Positions 1-9,311 of a stretch of 64,000 bases of DNA are shown in pieces. The stretch is taken from assembly GCF_014646675.1 (NCBI RefSeq), contig NZ_BMNS01000001.1, positions 29,766 through 93,765 of the forward strand. Reading direction: 5' to 3'. The DNA is from Lutibacter litoralis. GTDB lineage: Bacteria > Bacteroidota > Bacteroidia > Flavobacteriales > Flavobacteriaceae. The notes under the pieces were generated by a model. The model was not told the DNA's origin. It searched no databases and saw nothing but the letters and a program-made list of their open reading frames with translations. How positions within the stretch are numbered: position 1 is the stretch's first letter; every line of letters starts with the position of its first letter. The position numbers and the translations under genes are program-made.

Positions 1-15
1 GTCTATATTACTCAT
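1..15 (-). CDS. Possible 5' end of a gene running off the left edge
   Basis: On the minus strand an ATG at positions 15-13 begins the peptide MSNID before the window ends. It is preceded 4 bases upstream by AAGGAGC, a good match to the Shine-Dalgarno consensus, which is uncommon in this window. It lies downstream of, and on the same strand as, the histidine kinase at 210-1322, so a response regulator is a reasonable guess. Only five codons are visible and no function can be assigned. Confidence 0.35.
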
Positions 16-209
16 CTAAGCTCCTTATTATTTTTTATTACTACTAACTGTTTAGAGTTATAATTTGTACAACTGAAAAGTCGGAGTTTTTTTGGCTGTA
101 GCAAATCGTTTGTTAGAATGTTTGTCGGTTCGTTATTTTGTTTAAATGTGAGCATAAATTTTATGAGATGTTACAAAACTTCTTTCTTTATAGTTTTCAT
201 TCTTCCAAA

Positions 210-1322
210 TCAATTTAAAGGTAAAGTAAATCTGAAATCACTACCTATTCCTAATTTACTTTCTACAGAAATTTTTCCATTTTGTTTTTCTACAAATTCT
301 TTACAAAGTATTAAACCTAAACCTGAACCTTTTTCAGATGCCGTTCCAGCAGTTTTTAAAGTCGTATTAATTTTAAATAATTTATTTAAAGTTTCTTCAT
401 CCATTCCAATGCCATTGTCAGAAACAGTAATTTCAATATTGTTTTGATTTTGAATTGTCGACACTTCTATTGTACCATTTAGATTCGTAAATTTTATAGC
501 ATTTGAAATAAGATTTCGCAATACTATTTTTAACATATTCAAATCCGTATAGACTTCAATAGCATCTGGTTGAATATAATTTAAAGTTATGTTTTTAATT
601 TTTGCAATTGAACTAGATATTTCTAATACTTCCTTGACAATAGAAGCTAAATTTATTTTTTCTGGTTTATAGATGATTTGTCCAGTTTGTGTTTTTGCCC
701 AATTTAACAAGTTATCAAGTAAAATAAGTGTGTTTTTGGCTGAGGAATTTATAATTCCTAAATACTTTTCAGATTCAGAAACTTCAAAATCCTTTGTGCT
801 TTTAATTAACAGTTCCGAAAAGCCTAAAATTCCGTTAAATGGACTTCTTAAATCATGTGCTATTATTGAAAATAGTTTATCTTTTGCTGCGTTAAGCTCC
901 TTCAGGCGGAGTTCATTTTTTTTAATAATTTGTTCTACATTTTTTCGTTCTGTAACATCACGAACGTTAAGAACAACTGATTTAATTACAGGATTATCTA
1001 GTTGATTAGTGCCATATGCTTCCAAGTAAACCCAACTTCCATTTTTGTGAAGATGTCGGTATTGTGTTCCTCCATTTGCTTTATTTTCAATAATGTCAAT
1101 AAAGCCTTTTTTTGTTAATTCTTGATCTTCTGAATGAATCATCTTTTCAATTACAGGGATGCCAATTAGTTCTTCTTGTTTATATCCGAGTATCTTCTCA
1201 CATGATTCACTAACATAATGCTGAATTCCACTGCAATCCATCAGTACAATCATATCAAACGAATTCTTAATCAGTTGTTTAAACCTGTTGTCATCACGAA
1301 GAAAATGATCTTCTATTTTCAT
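210..1322 (-). CDS. PAS-domain sensor histidine kinase
   Basis: A 370-residue sensor kinase with no predicted signal peptide or membrane segment, so probably cytoplasmic. A PAS domain occupies roughly residues 10-130 (it ends in the PAC-type motif NVRDVTERK). A HisKA dimerisation domain follows, with the phospho-acceptor His near residue 156 in FSIIAHDLRSP, then a HATPase_c domain with an N box (NLISNAIKFT), a G1 box (DNGIGMD) and a G2 box (GSGLGL). The protein should autophosphorylate on His in response to a signal sensed by the PAS domain. The ATG start gives a normal architecture. The partner regulator is not in the window but may be the gene cut off at the left edge. The signal is unknown. 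Confidence 0.9.
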   Translation of the reverse strand: MKIEDHFLRDDNRFKQLIKNSFDMIVLMDCSGIQHYVSESCEKILGYKQEELIGIPVIEKMIHSEDQELTKKGFIDIIENKANGGTQYRHLHKNGSWVYLEAYGTNQLDNPVIKSVVLNVRDVTERKNVEQIIKKNELRLKELNAAKDKLFSIIAHDLRSPFNGILGFSELLIKSTKDFEVSESEKYLGIINSSAKNTLILLDNLLNWAKTQTGQIIYKPEKINLASIVKEVLEISSSIAKIKNITLNYIQPDAIEVYTDLNMLKIVLRNLISNAIKFTNLNGTIEVSTIQNQNNIEITVSDNGIGMDEETLNKLFKINTTLKTAGTASEKGSGLGLILCKEFVEKQNGKISVESKLGIGSDFRFTLPLN

Positions 1323-1788
1323 GTCTAATTCTTTATAATAATTCAGTATTGACTATTCGTTTTTTTTATTGCTTATAACTGGTTTTTATAAGATTTGTAA
1401 ACCATGTATATCTGTTTGTTAAAATATTTATCTATTGAATTTTTGTTTAAATTTAAGGATAAATTTTATACGGTCTTGCATAAATTAGCTTTTTTGCTTT
1501 AATTATTTAACAGACAATGTTCAAATTACATATTGGCATAAAAATCTAACCTATTAATACTTAAGCAATTTTTTCTATTCTAAAATCTTAATGGAAGGAG
1601 GCAATCTCATAGTTATTTATAAATGTTACTCTTTTATTTTTATCTTCCTTTGAAAGATGAAAATGTGCTAAAATATATATAGAGTGGAATTAAAAAAGTT
1701 TACAAAAACACCCTAATAAACAATAATTATACATTTGATATTAATGTATTTTATAGTTAGTAAAAGTGTATTAATTTTAAAGAATTTT
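1323..1788. other. 466-base AT-rich intergenic region
   Basis: This gap separates two minus-strand genes. I see no ORF of useful length, no strong terminator hairpin and no RNA gene. A TAnnTTTG-like octamer (1730-1737, plus strand) has no gene downstream of it and is probably chance in such AT-rich DNA. The promoter of the histidine kinase presumably lies in the left part of this gap. Confidence 0.5.
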
Positions 1789-4140
1789 TTATGAATTAAT
1801 TTTTTTGTGGTATTTATTATATAAAAATGAAATGATAAGAAGTAATATTCCTAAAGAAACAAAAACTATGGTTCTTGATATAGTATCTAGATGAGAGATA
1901 TCATAAAAAAACAGTTTTATAAGTGTTAATCCAAAAACTACAAAAGCTAATATCCTTAAATGTTTTAGATTTTTCCAAATTCCTAAAGCTATCAAAATTA
2001 AAGAATAAATTCCCCAAAAAATACTTAAACCTAACTTATACGATTCTGACGAATTTCCAATATCCATCCAATGAATTAGCTCACTACTTAATACCCAAAG
2101 AATTGTAATAGTTAGAAACAGTTGATAATAGAGTTTTAAATGTTGAATTACAGGAAGCTGTTTCATTGATTTAAAGCTAATTACTAGTAAACCAGCAAGA
2201 AAACCAAAAGAAATGTATCTAATTAATATATGAAAGATTCCAACAGAATATTCAGAATTTATGTTTGTCGATAAATAACTCTCTCTTAACTCACCTAACG
2301 TATATAAACCACTTATTAGAAAGAAAAAAATAATTATTTTAGAAATTATGAAAATTATTACTCCTAATTTTTTGTTTTTTATTTTAGTTAAATTAAAAAT
2401 TGATAATAAACCTATAAACAAGAAAGTATAGATAAATAGATAGATTGATTCAAATTTTATTAAATCATAGTTGAATATTTTTGATTCGTAACCATTCGGA
2501 TTTTCTATAGAGGTTATAGAATTATGGTACAATTGTTCCCAATAAGCTGCAATTTCATTTCTAAAAGTTACATAAAGTGTTATTATAAAAATAATTGGGA
2601 TTCCATAACTAACTATTTGGTATAGATTTTTATTATTTGAAATTGATGTAGAAATTGTTGTTTTTCTATTTAAATATGTAATTACACCAAAGAACACAGA
2701 TGAAAACAATCCAGTTAAAAAATAAATATTGAGGATTGGATTAATGTTAACTTCGTTATTAAGGCTGTTAACATCTACAAATAAATTATTCCAATCTTTT
2801 GCTAAACTTAAAAAGGTTAAAATAATGAGTGGGTAAGAAAAATATTCATAAAAATTTACTTTTTTTGTTCTACCTACCCAAAATAATAGCACCGCTTCTG
2901 CTCCCCAAAGTAAGGTTACCCAGTTACCGTTTAATTCTACAGGAATTGTAATAGTTATAAATGTAATTGCTAAACCTAGAACTAAATAATACAAATTTTT
3001 ATCAACTAAATTCTTGTAGTAAATTATGGAGCATACACCTAAATGAAAAATAGCATTGCTTAAAGTGAATAACCCTAAATACGCTTCAGTTTGGTATTGA
3101 TTTAGAATAATTGAGTATCCAATACCATAAAAAATAAATGCGTTTAAAAGAATTAAAAATACATCTTCAGCTTTAAATAGTTCTTTATTTATTAATTTAT
3201 AAGTCAACAATATTGCATAAAAAATGGCGAAAAATAGTGTTGCGAATATTAAATTTGAGGTAGTCTCAATTTCAGAATTAACTGATGAATAGTATCCTAA
3301 TAATACAATGCTCCAAGTTAAAATGAAAGCCGTATAATAAATGAATTTCCAAGGTTTTTTAAAAGAAATAAATAGAATTGCAACGTTAATAATTGCAACA
3401 TAAATATATAAAATATCGAATTCACGGGTTTCCTTACTTAGCAAAAACGGAACAGCATAAGCCCCTACAAGTCCAATATGGGCTATAACTTGTTTATCGT
3501 ATTTCAGGGCCCCAAATACGGTTAAAACAGTTGTAATTACCATAATTGAATAAGCAACTGCAGCAGGAAAAAGTGAATAGTAAGAAAAAGCAGCGTACGT
3601 TATAAAATAGATTATAGCCATTGCTCCACTGTATAAAGCAGCACTAAATTGTAGGTAATTTTCTTTTAATTTTAAGGCAAATACAAATAGCCCTAAACCA
3701 ACTAAATACCCTAGTATAATTCTAACTGTTGGGCTTATTAAATTATTATCAATTGCATATTTAGCCCCTATGGAAACTCCAATAATTATGACAATAATTC
3801 CTATTTTGTTTATTAGATTTTCACCAATAAATTTTTCAATATCACTTTTAATTGTTGGTTTTTTTAAAATAAATTTTTGAGGTTTAACTTTTGTAGATTT
3901 GATACTTAAATTATCAGTTTTTTGTTCTGGAAATTCTTCTACAGCTTTAAAAGTTTTCTTTTGAATTGGGTTCGGTTTTTCTAGAGGAATAGGTTTTTCT
4001 TCAATATCAGAACTGATATTTTTTAAATTGTCAATTTCATTTTTTAATGAACTAATCTCCTTGCTTAAAGCCTCTTGTTTGTCAAGTAGAATTACAAACT
4101 TAGAAGCTAATAAATTCACTTTTTTCTTGTTTGAATCCAT
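1789..4140 (-). CDS. DUF2339 family multi-pass membrane protein
   Basis: A 783-residue inner-membrane protein. The first 50 or so residues are a charged, heptad-like coiled coil (SKEISSLKNEIDNLK). A Lys/Pro-rich linker follows to about residue 95, and the rest is a long run of hydrophobic segments (more than 20 candidates) broken by short Asn/Lys-rich loops. This arrangement (N-terminal coiled coil plus polytopic DUF2339 region) and the sequence FIGENLINKIGIIVIIIGVS fit the DUF2339 family, whose function is not established. The ATG start is clear and the next upstream gene is 400 bases away, so it is probably monocistronic. The family call is from general resemblance. Confidence 0.75.
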   Translation of the reverse strand: MDSNKKKVNLLASKFVILLDKQEALSKEISSLKNEIDNLKNISSDIEEKPIPLEKPNPIQKKTFKAVEEFPEQKTDNLSIKSTKVKPQKFILKKPTIKSDIEKFIGENLINKIGIIVIIIGVSIGAKYAIDNNLISPTVRIILGYLVGLGLFVFALKLKENYLQFSAALYSGAMAIIYFITYAAFSYYSLFPAAVAYSIMVITTVLTVFGALKYDKQVIAHIGLVGAYAVPFLLSKETREFDILYIYVAIINVAILFISFKKPWKFIYYTAFILTWSIVLLGYYSSVNSEIETTSNLIFATLFFAIFYAILLTYKLINKELFKAEDVFLILLNAFIFYGIGYSIILNQYQTEAYLGLFTLSNAIFHLGVCSIIYYKNLVDKNLYYLVLGLAITFITITIPVELNGNWVTLLWGAEAVLLFWVGRTKKVNFYEYFSYPLIILTFLSLAKDWNNLFVDVNSLNNEVNINPILNIYFLTGLFSSVFFGVITYLNRKTTISTSISNNKNLYQIVSYGIPIIFIITLYVTFRNEIAAYWEQLYHNSITSIENPNGYESKIFNYDLIKFESIYLFIYTFLFIGLLSIFNLTKIKNKKLGVIIFIISKIIIFFFLISGLYTLGELRESYLSTNINSEYSVGIFHILIRYISFGFLAGLLVISFKSMKQLPVIQHLKLYYQLFLTITILWVLSSELIHWMDIGNSSESYKLGLSIFWGIYSLILIALGIWKNLKHLRILAFVVFGLTLIKLFFYDISHLDTISRTIVFVSLGILLLIISFLYNKYHKKINS

Positions 4141-4551
4141 AACTATATTATTAAATTTAAAAAATTAAGTAATTTATTTATAAATAAATATGATTAAAAT
4201 CATAACCGAGAAAAATATGATTTTGTTTTAATGCTGGTTCAGTTATTTAACATCAACCAGTATCAATTTCTTCTGCAAGCGTTGAACTATTTTAGAATGT
4301 GTTATTAAAATTTTTAGATCCACTCTTTAATTTCATTTCCGCTATAATCGGCTGTTAATCATAATTTTTTAAATAGCTATATTTTTAGAAAGGCAGTGAC
4401 CTATTAAAAGTTGTGTTTAGATTCCCGTTTCCAAGGGAATGAAAGTTGTTTTCAGATAAAAATAGGTTCTAGATGAAAATGATATAATTTAAGAGCATTG
4501 TTCTCAATACACCTACGTTGCACTCCAGAATGCGAACTGACGTAATGCTAC
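4141..4551. other. 411-base intergenic region with a REP-like hairpin
   Basis: No gene is visible. The region holds a short hairpin (ATTCCC, 8-base loop, GGGAAT at 4421-4440, listed separately) of the type scattered through flavobacterial genomes. Next to the downstream gene is a stretch (about 4495-4545) with several short inverted segments (GCATTGT, GCACTCC, GCGAACTGACG). I see no clean T-run terminator. Confidence 0.5.
4421..4440. repeat. REP-like short hairpin
   Basis: ATTCCC at 4421-4426 pairs with GGGAAT at 4435-4440 around an 8-base loop. The flanking text (TTTAGATTCCCG...GGGAATGA) resembles the dispersed palindromic units common between genes in Flavobacteriaceae. It is similar in style to the hairpins at 12019, 22196 and 45371 in this window. 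Confidence 0.45.
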
Positions 4552-5796
4552 TTAATTATTCAATTTTTTAGAATTTCCGTAGCCAACACCAATTACTTTG
4601 GTGTAACGGCTTCCAAATTTTTTATAATAAACCAACACGGTATAATCATTTTCCGTTTGGTAAAAAGAGCCGTCTATATCGCTATTGCTAATTACTCCTT
4701 CTTGGTTTTTTGTTACATATTGGTAATTGTAAAAACCTTGTTTTAGAAGTAATTTGGCTTCGTACAAGCCTGTATCTAAATTGTAGTTTAGTTTGTTGGT
4801 ATTATTTAATTGCCAATTGTTAAAATTTCCACTAACAAAAACATCTTTTCCATCTAAATTTTCTAAACAACTTAAACTAAAATGTACCCAACCATAATCG
4901 GCATCGGTATTGTTATTATCGCCATCTAAAGTTCTCACTACAAAGTTTCCGTTTATATCTTCTAAAAGCGTGTATGGCTGGTCTATTCTTTCTTCATTGG
5001 TATATAAATACGCGTGGTATAAATCGGTGCCTTTTTCTACTTTTGCAATGTTTAAGGTGGTGTTTCTAATAAATTTGGTATCTAAATACAAGAATTCATT
5101 TCCTGCCAAAAAACTAGTTTCTTTATTATATTTGTATAGCAATTGCGTACCTCTATAAAATTGTGGTTTTAAACCTTTAATTGCAGTTTGCCAATTATTA
5201 TTCTGCAAAACAACTGGCAAAATCTCTTCTTTAGGGTTGTTAATTCTTAAATTTGGATGGTTTATAATAAATTCTACAGATTGGTGTGTGTTTATGATTG
5301 AAATGTCCCTGCTTTTATAAACTGTTACACCAACTGTTACAACAGATTCGTACACAACAAATTTACGTACAAAAACAATTTCTTGTTCTTCATTTAATAT
5401 ATATATTTTGTAATTTCCAGAAATTTTTAGCCGTGTATCGTCGTTAGGTATTGTTAACCTATAATTAGTGTAAGGCTGTAATGTATTAAAAGAGTTTTCA
5501 TAATCTCTAATTCTATCTTCGGCGTAGCCATCTACAAATTCTGAATCTGATAAACCAGAAGAGTTCCAATTATAATCGCAATGTTCAATTTTATAGGTAT
5601 AATCGTGTTCGTCTGCATTTAAATCGTCGAAAATCAATTGAAAACTTTCACCAAGTCTTAAAATTGGCGCATAGCTATTAACGGAATTCGGTTTTAAAAT
5701 AATAGTTTTAATATATGCTGCATCCTCAGTTTTTTGCTGAGAAGAACTTAGGTGAAACATTAAAATAGCAATAAAAAAAGTATAAAATGACTTCAA
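4552..5796 (-). CDS. DUF5103 domain secreted protein (TTG start)
   Basis: A 414-residue exported protein of the Bacteroidota DUF5103 type, function not established. The N-terminal 20 residues (MKSFYTFFIAILMFHLSSS) form a signal peptide, followed by an all-beta region. Near residues 315-360 the motif FVSGNFNNWQ followed by GLYEAKLLLKQGFYNYQYV resembles the E-set/CBM48-like fold seen in glycogen-binding modules. The best start is TTG at 5796, because an in-frame stop lies 12 bases upstream. The only alternative nearby is ATG at codon 13, which would cut the signal peptide. It is probably monocistronic, with a -7 box at 5838-5845, and is divergent from nqrA. Confidence 0.75.
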   Translation of the reverse strand: MKSFYTFFIAILMFHLSSSQQKTEDAAYIKTIILKPNSVNSYAPILRLGESFQLIFDDLNADEHDYTYKIEHCDYNWNSSGLSDSEFVDGYAEDRIRDYENSFNTLQPYTNYRLTIPNDDTRLKISGNYKIYILNEEQEIVFVRKFVVYESVVTVGVTVYKSRDISIINTHQSVEFIINHPNLRINNPKEEILPVVLQNNNWQTAIKGLKPQFYRGTQLLYKYNKETSFLAGNEFLYLDTKFIRNTTLNIAKVEKGTDLYHAYLYTNEERIDQPYTLLEDINGNFVVRTLDGDNNNTDADYGWVHFSLSCLENLDGKDVFVSGNFNNWQLNNTNKLNYNLDTGLYEAKLLLKQGFYNYQYVTKNQEGVISNSDIDGSFYQTENDYTVLVYYKKFGSRYTKVIGVGYGNSKKLNN

Positions 5797-5837
5797 AATT
5801 AAATGGTATTAAGGTTTTTTGTCTTCAAATTTTATAC

Positions 5838-5845
5838 CAAATATA
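5838..5845 (-). promoter_or_regulatory. Candidate -7 box for the DUF5103 gene
   Basis: On the minus strand the octamer reads TATATTTG, a full match to the Bacteroidota TAnnTTTG element, about 42 bases upstream of the TTG start at 5796. No convincing -33 TTG is seen at the usual spacing. Confidence 0.5.
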
Positions 5846-5940
5846 GAATTGTAATTGTAATTATTACAGTTTACATCCTAAAAGTTGATTCTAGGCTATA
5901 AAAAATTGATTAAAATCATTAAACTAAAATTTTAAATTCT

Positions 5941-5948
5941 TATTTTTG
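5941..5948 (+). promoter_or_regulatory. Candidate -7 box for the nqr operon
   Basis: TATTTTTG matches TAnnTTTG and lies 35 bases upstream of the nqrA ATG, giving a short leader. The extended sequence TATTTTTGCACC is identical to that at 43077-43088 upstream of another gene in this window, which supports a shared housekeeping promoter type. Confidence 0.55.
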
Positions 5949-5983
5949 CACCGTTTTTAAAGACTATTAAATAAACTTAAAAT

Positions 5984-7333
5984 ATGTCACAGGACATTCG
6001 AATTAAAAAAGGTTTGGACATTAAGCTAGTAGGTGCTGCTGAAAAGGTAACCGAAAAAGCTAATTCTTGTAGTGTATACACACTAAAACCTGAAGATTTC
6101 CACAGTATCATTCCAAAATTATCCATTAAAGTTGGTGAAAAAGTAAAAGCTGGTGAAGCGGTTTTTTACAATAAAGCCAATGAAGAAATGAAATTTCCTT
6201 CGCCAGTAAGCGGTGAACTGATTGATATTATACGTGGTGAAAAAAGAAAGATATTAGCTGTAAAAATTCAAGCTGATACAGAACAACAATATGTTAATTT
6301 TGGAGTAAATGACCCAAAATCTATGAAAGCTGACGAGATTAAAAGTCTTTTGTTAAGCGCAGGATGTTGGCCATTTATTAAACAAAGACCTTATGATGTT
6401 ATTGCAAATCCTGCAAAAACACCTAAAGCCATTTTTGTTTCTGCATTTGCAACTGCTCCTTTAGCTGCCGATTACGATTATGTTTTGGCTGGTAAAGAAA
6501 AGGAGTTGCAAGCTGCAATTACCGCTTTAAGTAAATTAACACCTGGTGTAGTTCACGTTTCAGTTGGTAAAAATACAAACTCTCCTTTGGCAGGTTTAAA
6601 CCATTGCACGTTGCATAAAGTTTCAGGACCACATCCTTCTGGAAATGTAGGTACTCAAATTGCAAAAATTGATCCTGTTAATAAAGGTGAAACCGTTTGG
6701 ACAGTTTCTCCACAAGATTTAGTAATTATTGGTGAGTTATTACTTACAGGTAAATTTAATGCTGAACGTATTATTGCGTTGGCTGGTTCATCTGTTGAAG
6801 CTCCTAAATATTACAAAACAAAAATTGGAGCTGCAATAACTTCTATTGTAGACAAGAAACTTAAAGGTGATAATAATAGAATTATTAGCGGTAATGTGTT
6901 AACTGGTAAAACTACCAATTTAAAGGGTAGTTTAGGCTATTACAACAATATTGTTACTGTAATTACTGAAGGAAACGATTACGAATTTTTTGGCTGGACA
7001 ATGCCAGTATTTAATAAGTTATCAATTTCAAGAGCTATTACTTTTTCTTGGTTATTCCCAAATAAAAAATACGATTTAAATACCAATACCAATGGTGAAC
7101 ATAGAGCCTTTGTTGTAACCGGTAATTATGAAAAAGTTTTTCCTTTAGATATTTATCCAATGCAAATTTTAAAAGCTTGTATGTATCAAGATCTAGATGA
7201 AATGGAAGCTTTAGGAATGTACGAAGTTGCGCCTGAAGATTTTGCCTTAACTGAATTTGTATGTGTCTCTAAACAACCACACCAAGAAATTATAAGAAAA
7301 GGTTTAGACTTAATGTTAAAAGAAATAGGATAA
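5984..7333 (+). CDS. nqrA: Na+-translocating NADH:quinone reductase subunit A
   Basis: A 449-residue subunit of the six-subunit Na+-NQR complex, which oxidises NADH, reduces quinone and exports Na+ across the inner membrane. NqrA is the peripheral cytoplasmic subunit linked to quinone binding. Its length matches the family (about 445-450). Recognisable parts are the N-terminal segment with IRIKKGLDIKL, the lipoyl-like KVGEKVKAGEAVF region near residues 45-60, and the conserved GLNHCTLHKVSGPHPSGNVG near residues 205-225. It is the first gene of a tightly packed operon nqrA-F, with 2 bases to nqrB. The start ATG lies 35 bases downstream of a good -7 box. Confidence 0.97.
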   Translation: MSQDIRIKKGLDIKLVGAAEKVTEKANSCSVYTLKPEDFHSIIPKLSIKVGEKVKAGEAVFYNKANEEMKFPSPVSGELIDIIRGEKRKILAVKIQADTEQQYVNFGVNDPKSMKADEIKSLLLSAGCWPFIKQRPYDVIANPAKTPKAIFVSAFATAPLAADYDYVLAGKEKELQAAITALSKLTPGVVHVSVGKNTNSPLAGLNHCTLHKVSGPHPSGNVGTQIAKIDPVNKGETVWTVSPQDLVIIGELLLTGKFNAERIIALAGSSVEAPKYYKTKIGAAITSIVDKKLKGDNNRIISGNVLTGKTTNLKGSLGYYNNIVTVITEGNDYEFFGWTMPVFNKLSISRAITFSWLFPNKKYDLNTNTNGEHRAFVVTGNYEKVFPLDIYPMQILKACMYQDLDEMEALGMYEVAPEDFALTEFVCVSKQPHQEIIRKGLDLMLKEIG

Positions 7334-7335
7334 TT

Positions 7336-8559
7336 ATGGGATTAAAAGAAAAATTACATAATATAAAAGGAAAAGTTGAAGGCACAAATTGGCAAACCAT
7401 GTTTGGTGCAATTCACACACTTTTTTACACTCCAAATGAAACTACACATTCAGGTGGACATTTAAGAGGAGCCGATGATTTAAAGCGTACAATGATGAAT
7501 GTTGTACTGCCTTTAATTCCTCTTTTTATTTTTGGAATGTTTAATGTTGGTTTTCAACATAATGCAGCAATTAATGGTTTTCCAGAGGGAATGGGCTTTT
7601 TTAGTTCTGAATTTTGGAATTTAGAAAATTTATCTTTTGGTGCCATAAAATTATTACCATTATTAATAGTTTCTTATGTTGTTGGTTTAGGTATTGAAAT
7701 AATTTTTGCAACTATTAATAAACACGAAGTAGAAGAAGGTTATTTTGTAACTGGTATGTTAGTACCACTTATTATACCTATTGATACTCCTTTATGGATG
7801 CTTGCAGTTGCTATTATTTTTGGAGTAGTAATTGGTAAAGAAATTTTTGGAGGTACCGGAATGAATATTCTAAACCCAGCTTTAACAATTAGAGCCTTTT
7901 TATTCTTTGCCTATCCAACTTGGATGAGTGGAGATAAAGTTTGGGTAGCTGGTGCAAAAGAAAGAGCTAATGAAATAATGTCTGGAGCCGAATTAGATGC
8001 CATTTCTGGTGAAACTGTATTAGGTGCTTTAGCGCAAGGACAAGATTTTGCTTATTCCGTTTCAGATATGTTCTTAGGTTTTATACCGGGTTCTGTTGGT
8101 GAAACATCTACCTTATTAATTTTACTTGGAGGTTTATATTTACTTTATACCAAAGTTGCTAGTTGGAGAATTATGGTATCATCTGTTATTGGGGCTTTAG
8201 TTATGGGGCTTATTTTTAATGGGGTAGTAAATGCTGGATGGATTACAGAAAGCAGTAAGTTTTATTCATTAATGAGTACTGAATTCTGGCATCATTTATT
8301 AATTGGTGGTTTAGCTTTTGGTATTGTATTTATGGCAACCGATCCTGTAACAGGTTCTCAAACAAACAAAGGAAAATGGTATTACGGTTTCTTTATTGGA
8401 TTTATCTCTGTAATGATACGTGTATTTAATCCTGCTTATCCAGAAGGTGTAATGTTAGCAATTCTATTAATGAATGTATTTGCACCAACTATTGATCATT
8501 ACGTTGTTCAAGGAAATGTAAAAAGAAGATTGAAACGTTTAAAATCAAAAACAGCATAA
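7336..8559 (+). CDS. nqrB: Na+-translocating NADH:quinone reductase subunit B
   Basis: A 407-residue polytopic membrane subunit that carries covalent FMN and, in studied NQRs, riboflavin, and takes part in Na+ translocation. About ten hydrophobic segments are visible. The flavinylation motif is GSVGETST, with the acceptor Thr near residue 257, matching the family's G-S-x-G-E-T-S-T sequence. The segment GGTGMNILNPALTIRAFLFF is also typical. It sits 2 bases after nqrA and 2 bases before nqrC. ApbE at 13582 is the likely flavin transferase. Confidence 0.97.
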   Translation: MGLKEKLHNIKGKVEGTNWQTMFGAIHTLFYTPNETTHSGGHLRGADDLKRTMMNVVLPLIPLFIFGMFNVGFQHNAAINGFPEGMGFFSSEFWNLENLSFGAIKLLPLLIVSYVVGLGIEIIFATINKHEVEEGYFVTGMLVPLIIPIDTPLWMLAVAIIFGVVIGKEIFGGTGMNILNPALTIRAFLFFAYPTWMSGDKVWVAGAKERANEIMSGAELDAISGETVLGALAQGQDFAYSVSDMFLGFIPGSVGETSTLLILLGGLYLLYTKVASWRIMVSSVIGALVMGLIFNGVVNAGWITESSKFYSLMSTEFWHHLLIGGLAFGIVFMATDPVTGSQTNKGKWYYGFFIGFISVMIRVFNPAYPEGVMLAILLMNVFAPTIDHYVVQGNVKRRLKRLKSKTA

Positions 8560-8561
8560 CA

Positions 8562-9308
8562 ATGGCAAAGAATACTGAAAGTAACGTTTATACAGTTTTG
8601 TTCGCAACAGGAATGGTTCTTGTTGTTGGTACATTATTAGCGTTTTTAGCGTCTTCGTTAAAAGATAAAATAGCTGAAAACAAAAGAATTGAAAAACAAC
8701 AAAATATTTTATATGCAATGGGTATTAACGAAAATGACGAAAGTAGCGTTGAGTTTGTATCTAAAGATATTGTTGGAGAAGAGTTTAACAAATATATAAC
8801 CAAACAATTAGTAATTACTGGAGCTAATGCTGTTGAAAATAACGAAGCATATTTAATAGATTTAAAAAAAGAAGCTGCTTTAGCAAAAAACAACAACTAC
8901 CAAAGAAGATTACCTTTATTTGTTGGAAATAAAGATGGTAAAGATTCATACATTGTTCCGGTAAGAGGAAAAGGTTTATGGGATGCCATTTGGGGGTATA
9001 TTGCTTTAGACAAACAATTAGTAATTCAAGGAGTATATTTTGATCACGCAGGAGAAACACCAGGTTTAGGGTCTAACATAAAAGAACGCTTTTTTATGGA
9101 TGATTTTATAGGTGAACATATTATGGATGGTGATACATTTAAAGGTGTAGCAGTTTCAAAAAGTAATGCAGATCCAAAAAATCTAGACAAAACCGATAAT
9201 GAAGTAGATGCAATTTCTGGTTCTACAATAACAGGTGATGGTTTAGCTGCAATGCTTAAAAAAGACTTGAAAATGTATTTACCTTATTTAAAAACATTAA
9301 ACCAATAA
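8562..9308 (+). CDS. nqrC: Na+-translocating NADH:quinone reductase subunit C
   Basis: A 248-residue subunit with one N-terminal membrane anchor (about residues 10-32) and a large periplasmic FMN-binding domain. The covalent FMN site is the ApbE-type motif DAISGSTIT, with the acceptor Thr near residue 222. The stretch GLWDAIWGYIALD and the motif ETPGLGSNI are conserved in the family. It is separated by 2-3 bases from both neighbours, so it is co-translated with the other NQR subunits. Confidence 0.96.
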   Translation: MAKNTESNVYTVLFATGMVLVVGTLLAFLASSLKDKIAENKRIEKQQNILYAMGINENDESSVEFVSKDIVGEEFNKYITKQLVITGANAVENNEAYLIDLKKEAALAKNNNYQRRLPLFVGNKDGKDSYIVPVRGKGLWDAIWGYIALDKQLVIQGVYFDHAGETPGLGSNIKERFFMDDFIGEHIMDGDTFKGVAVSKSNADPKNLDKTDNEVDAISGSTITGDGLAAMLKKDLKMYLPYLKTLNQ

Positions 9309-9311
9309 TTT

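Noticed and set aside
118-447. 109-codon plus-strand frame
   Set aside because: It lies almost wholly opposite the histidine kinase gene, whose domains are clear; it is a shadow frame with no recognisable features.
8588-8896. 102-codon minus-strand frame inside nqrC
   Set aside because: nqrC is a strong, motif-bearing gene in a tight operon; the reverse frame has no independent start signal or family.
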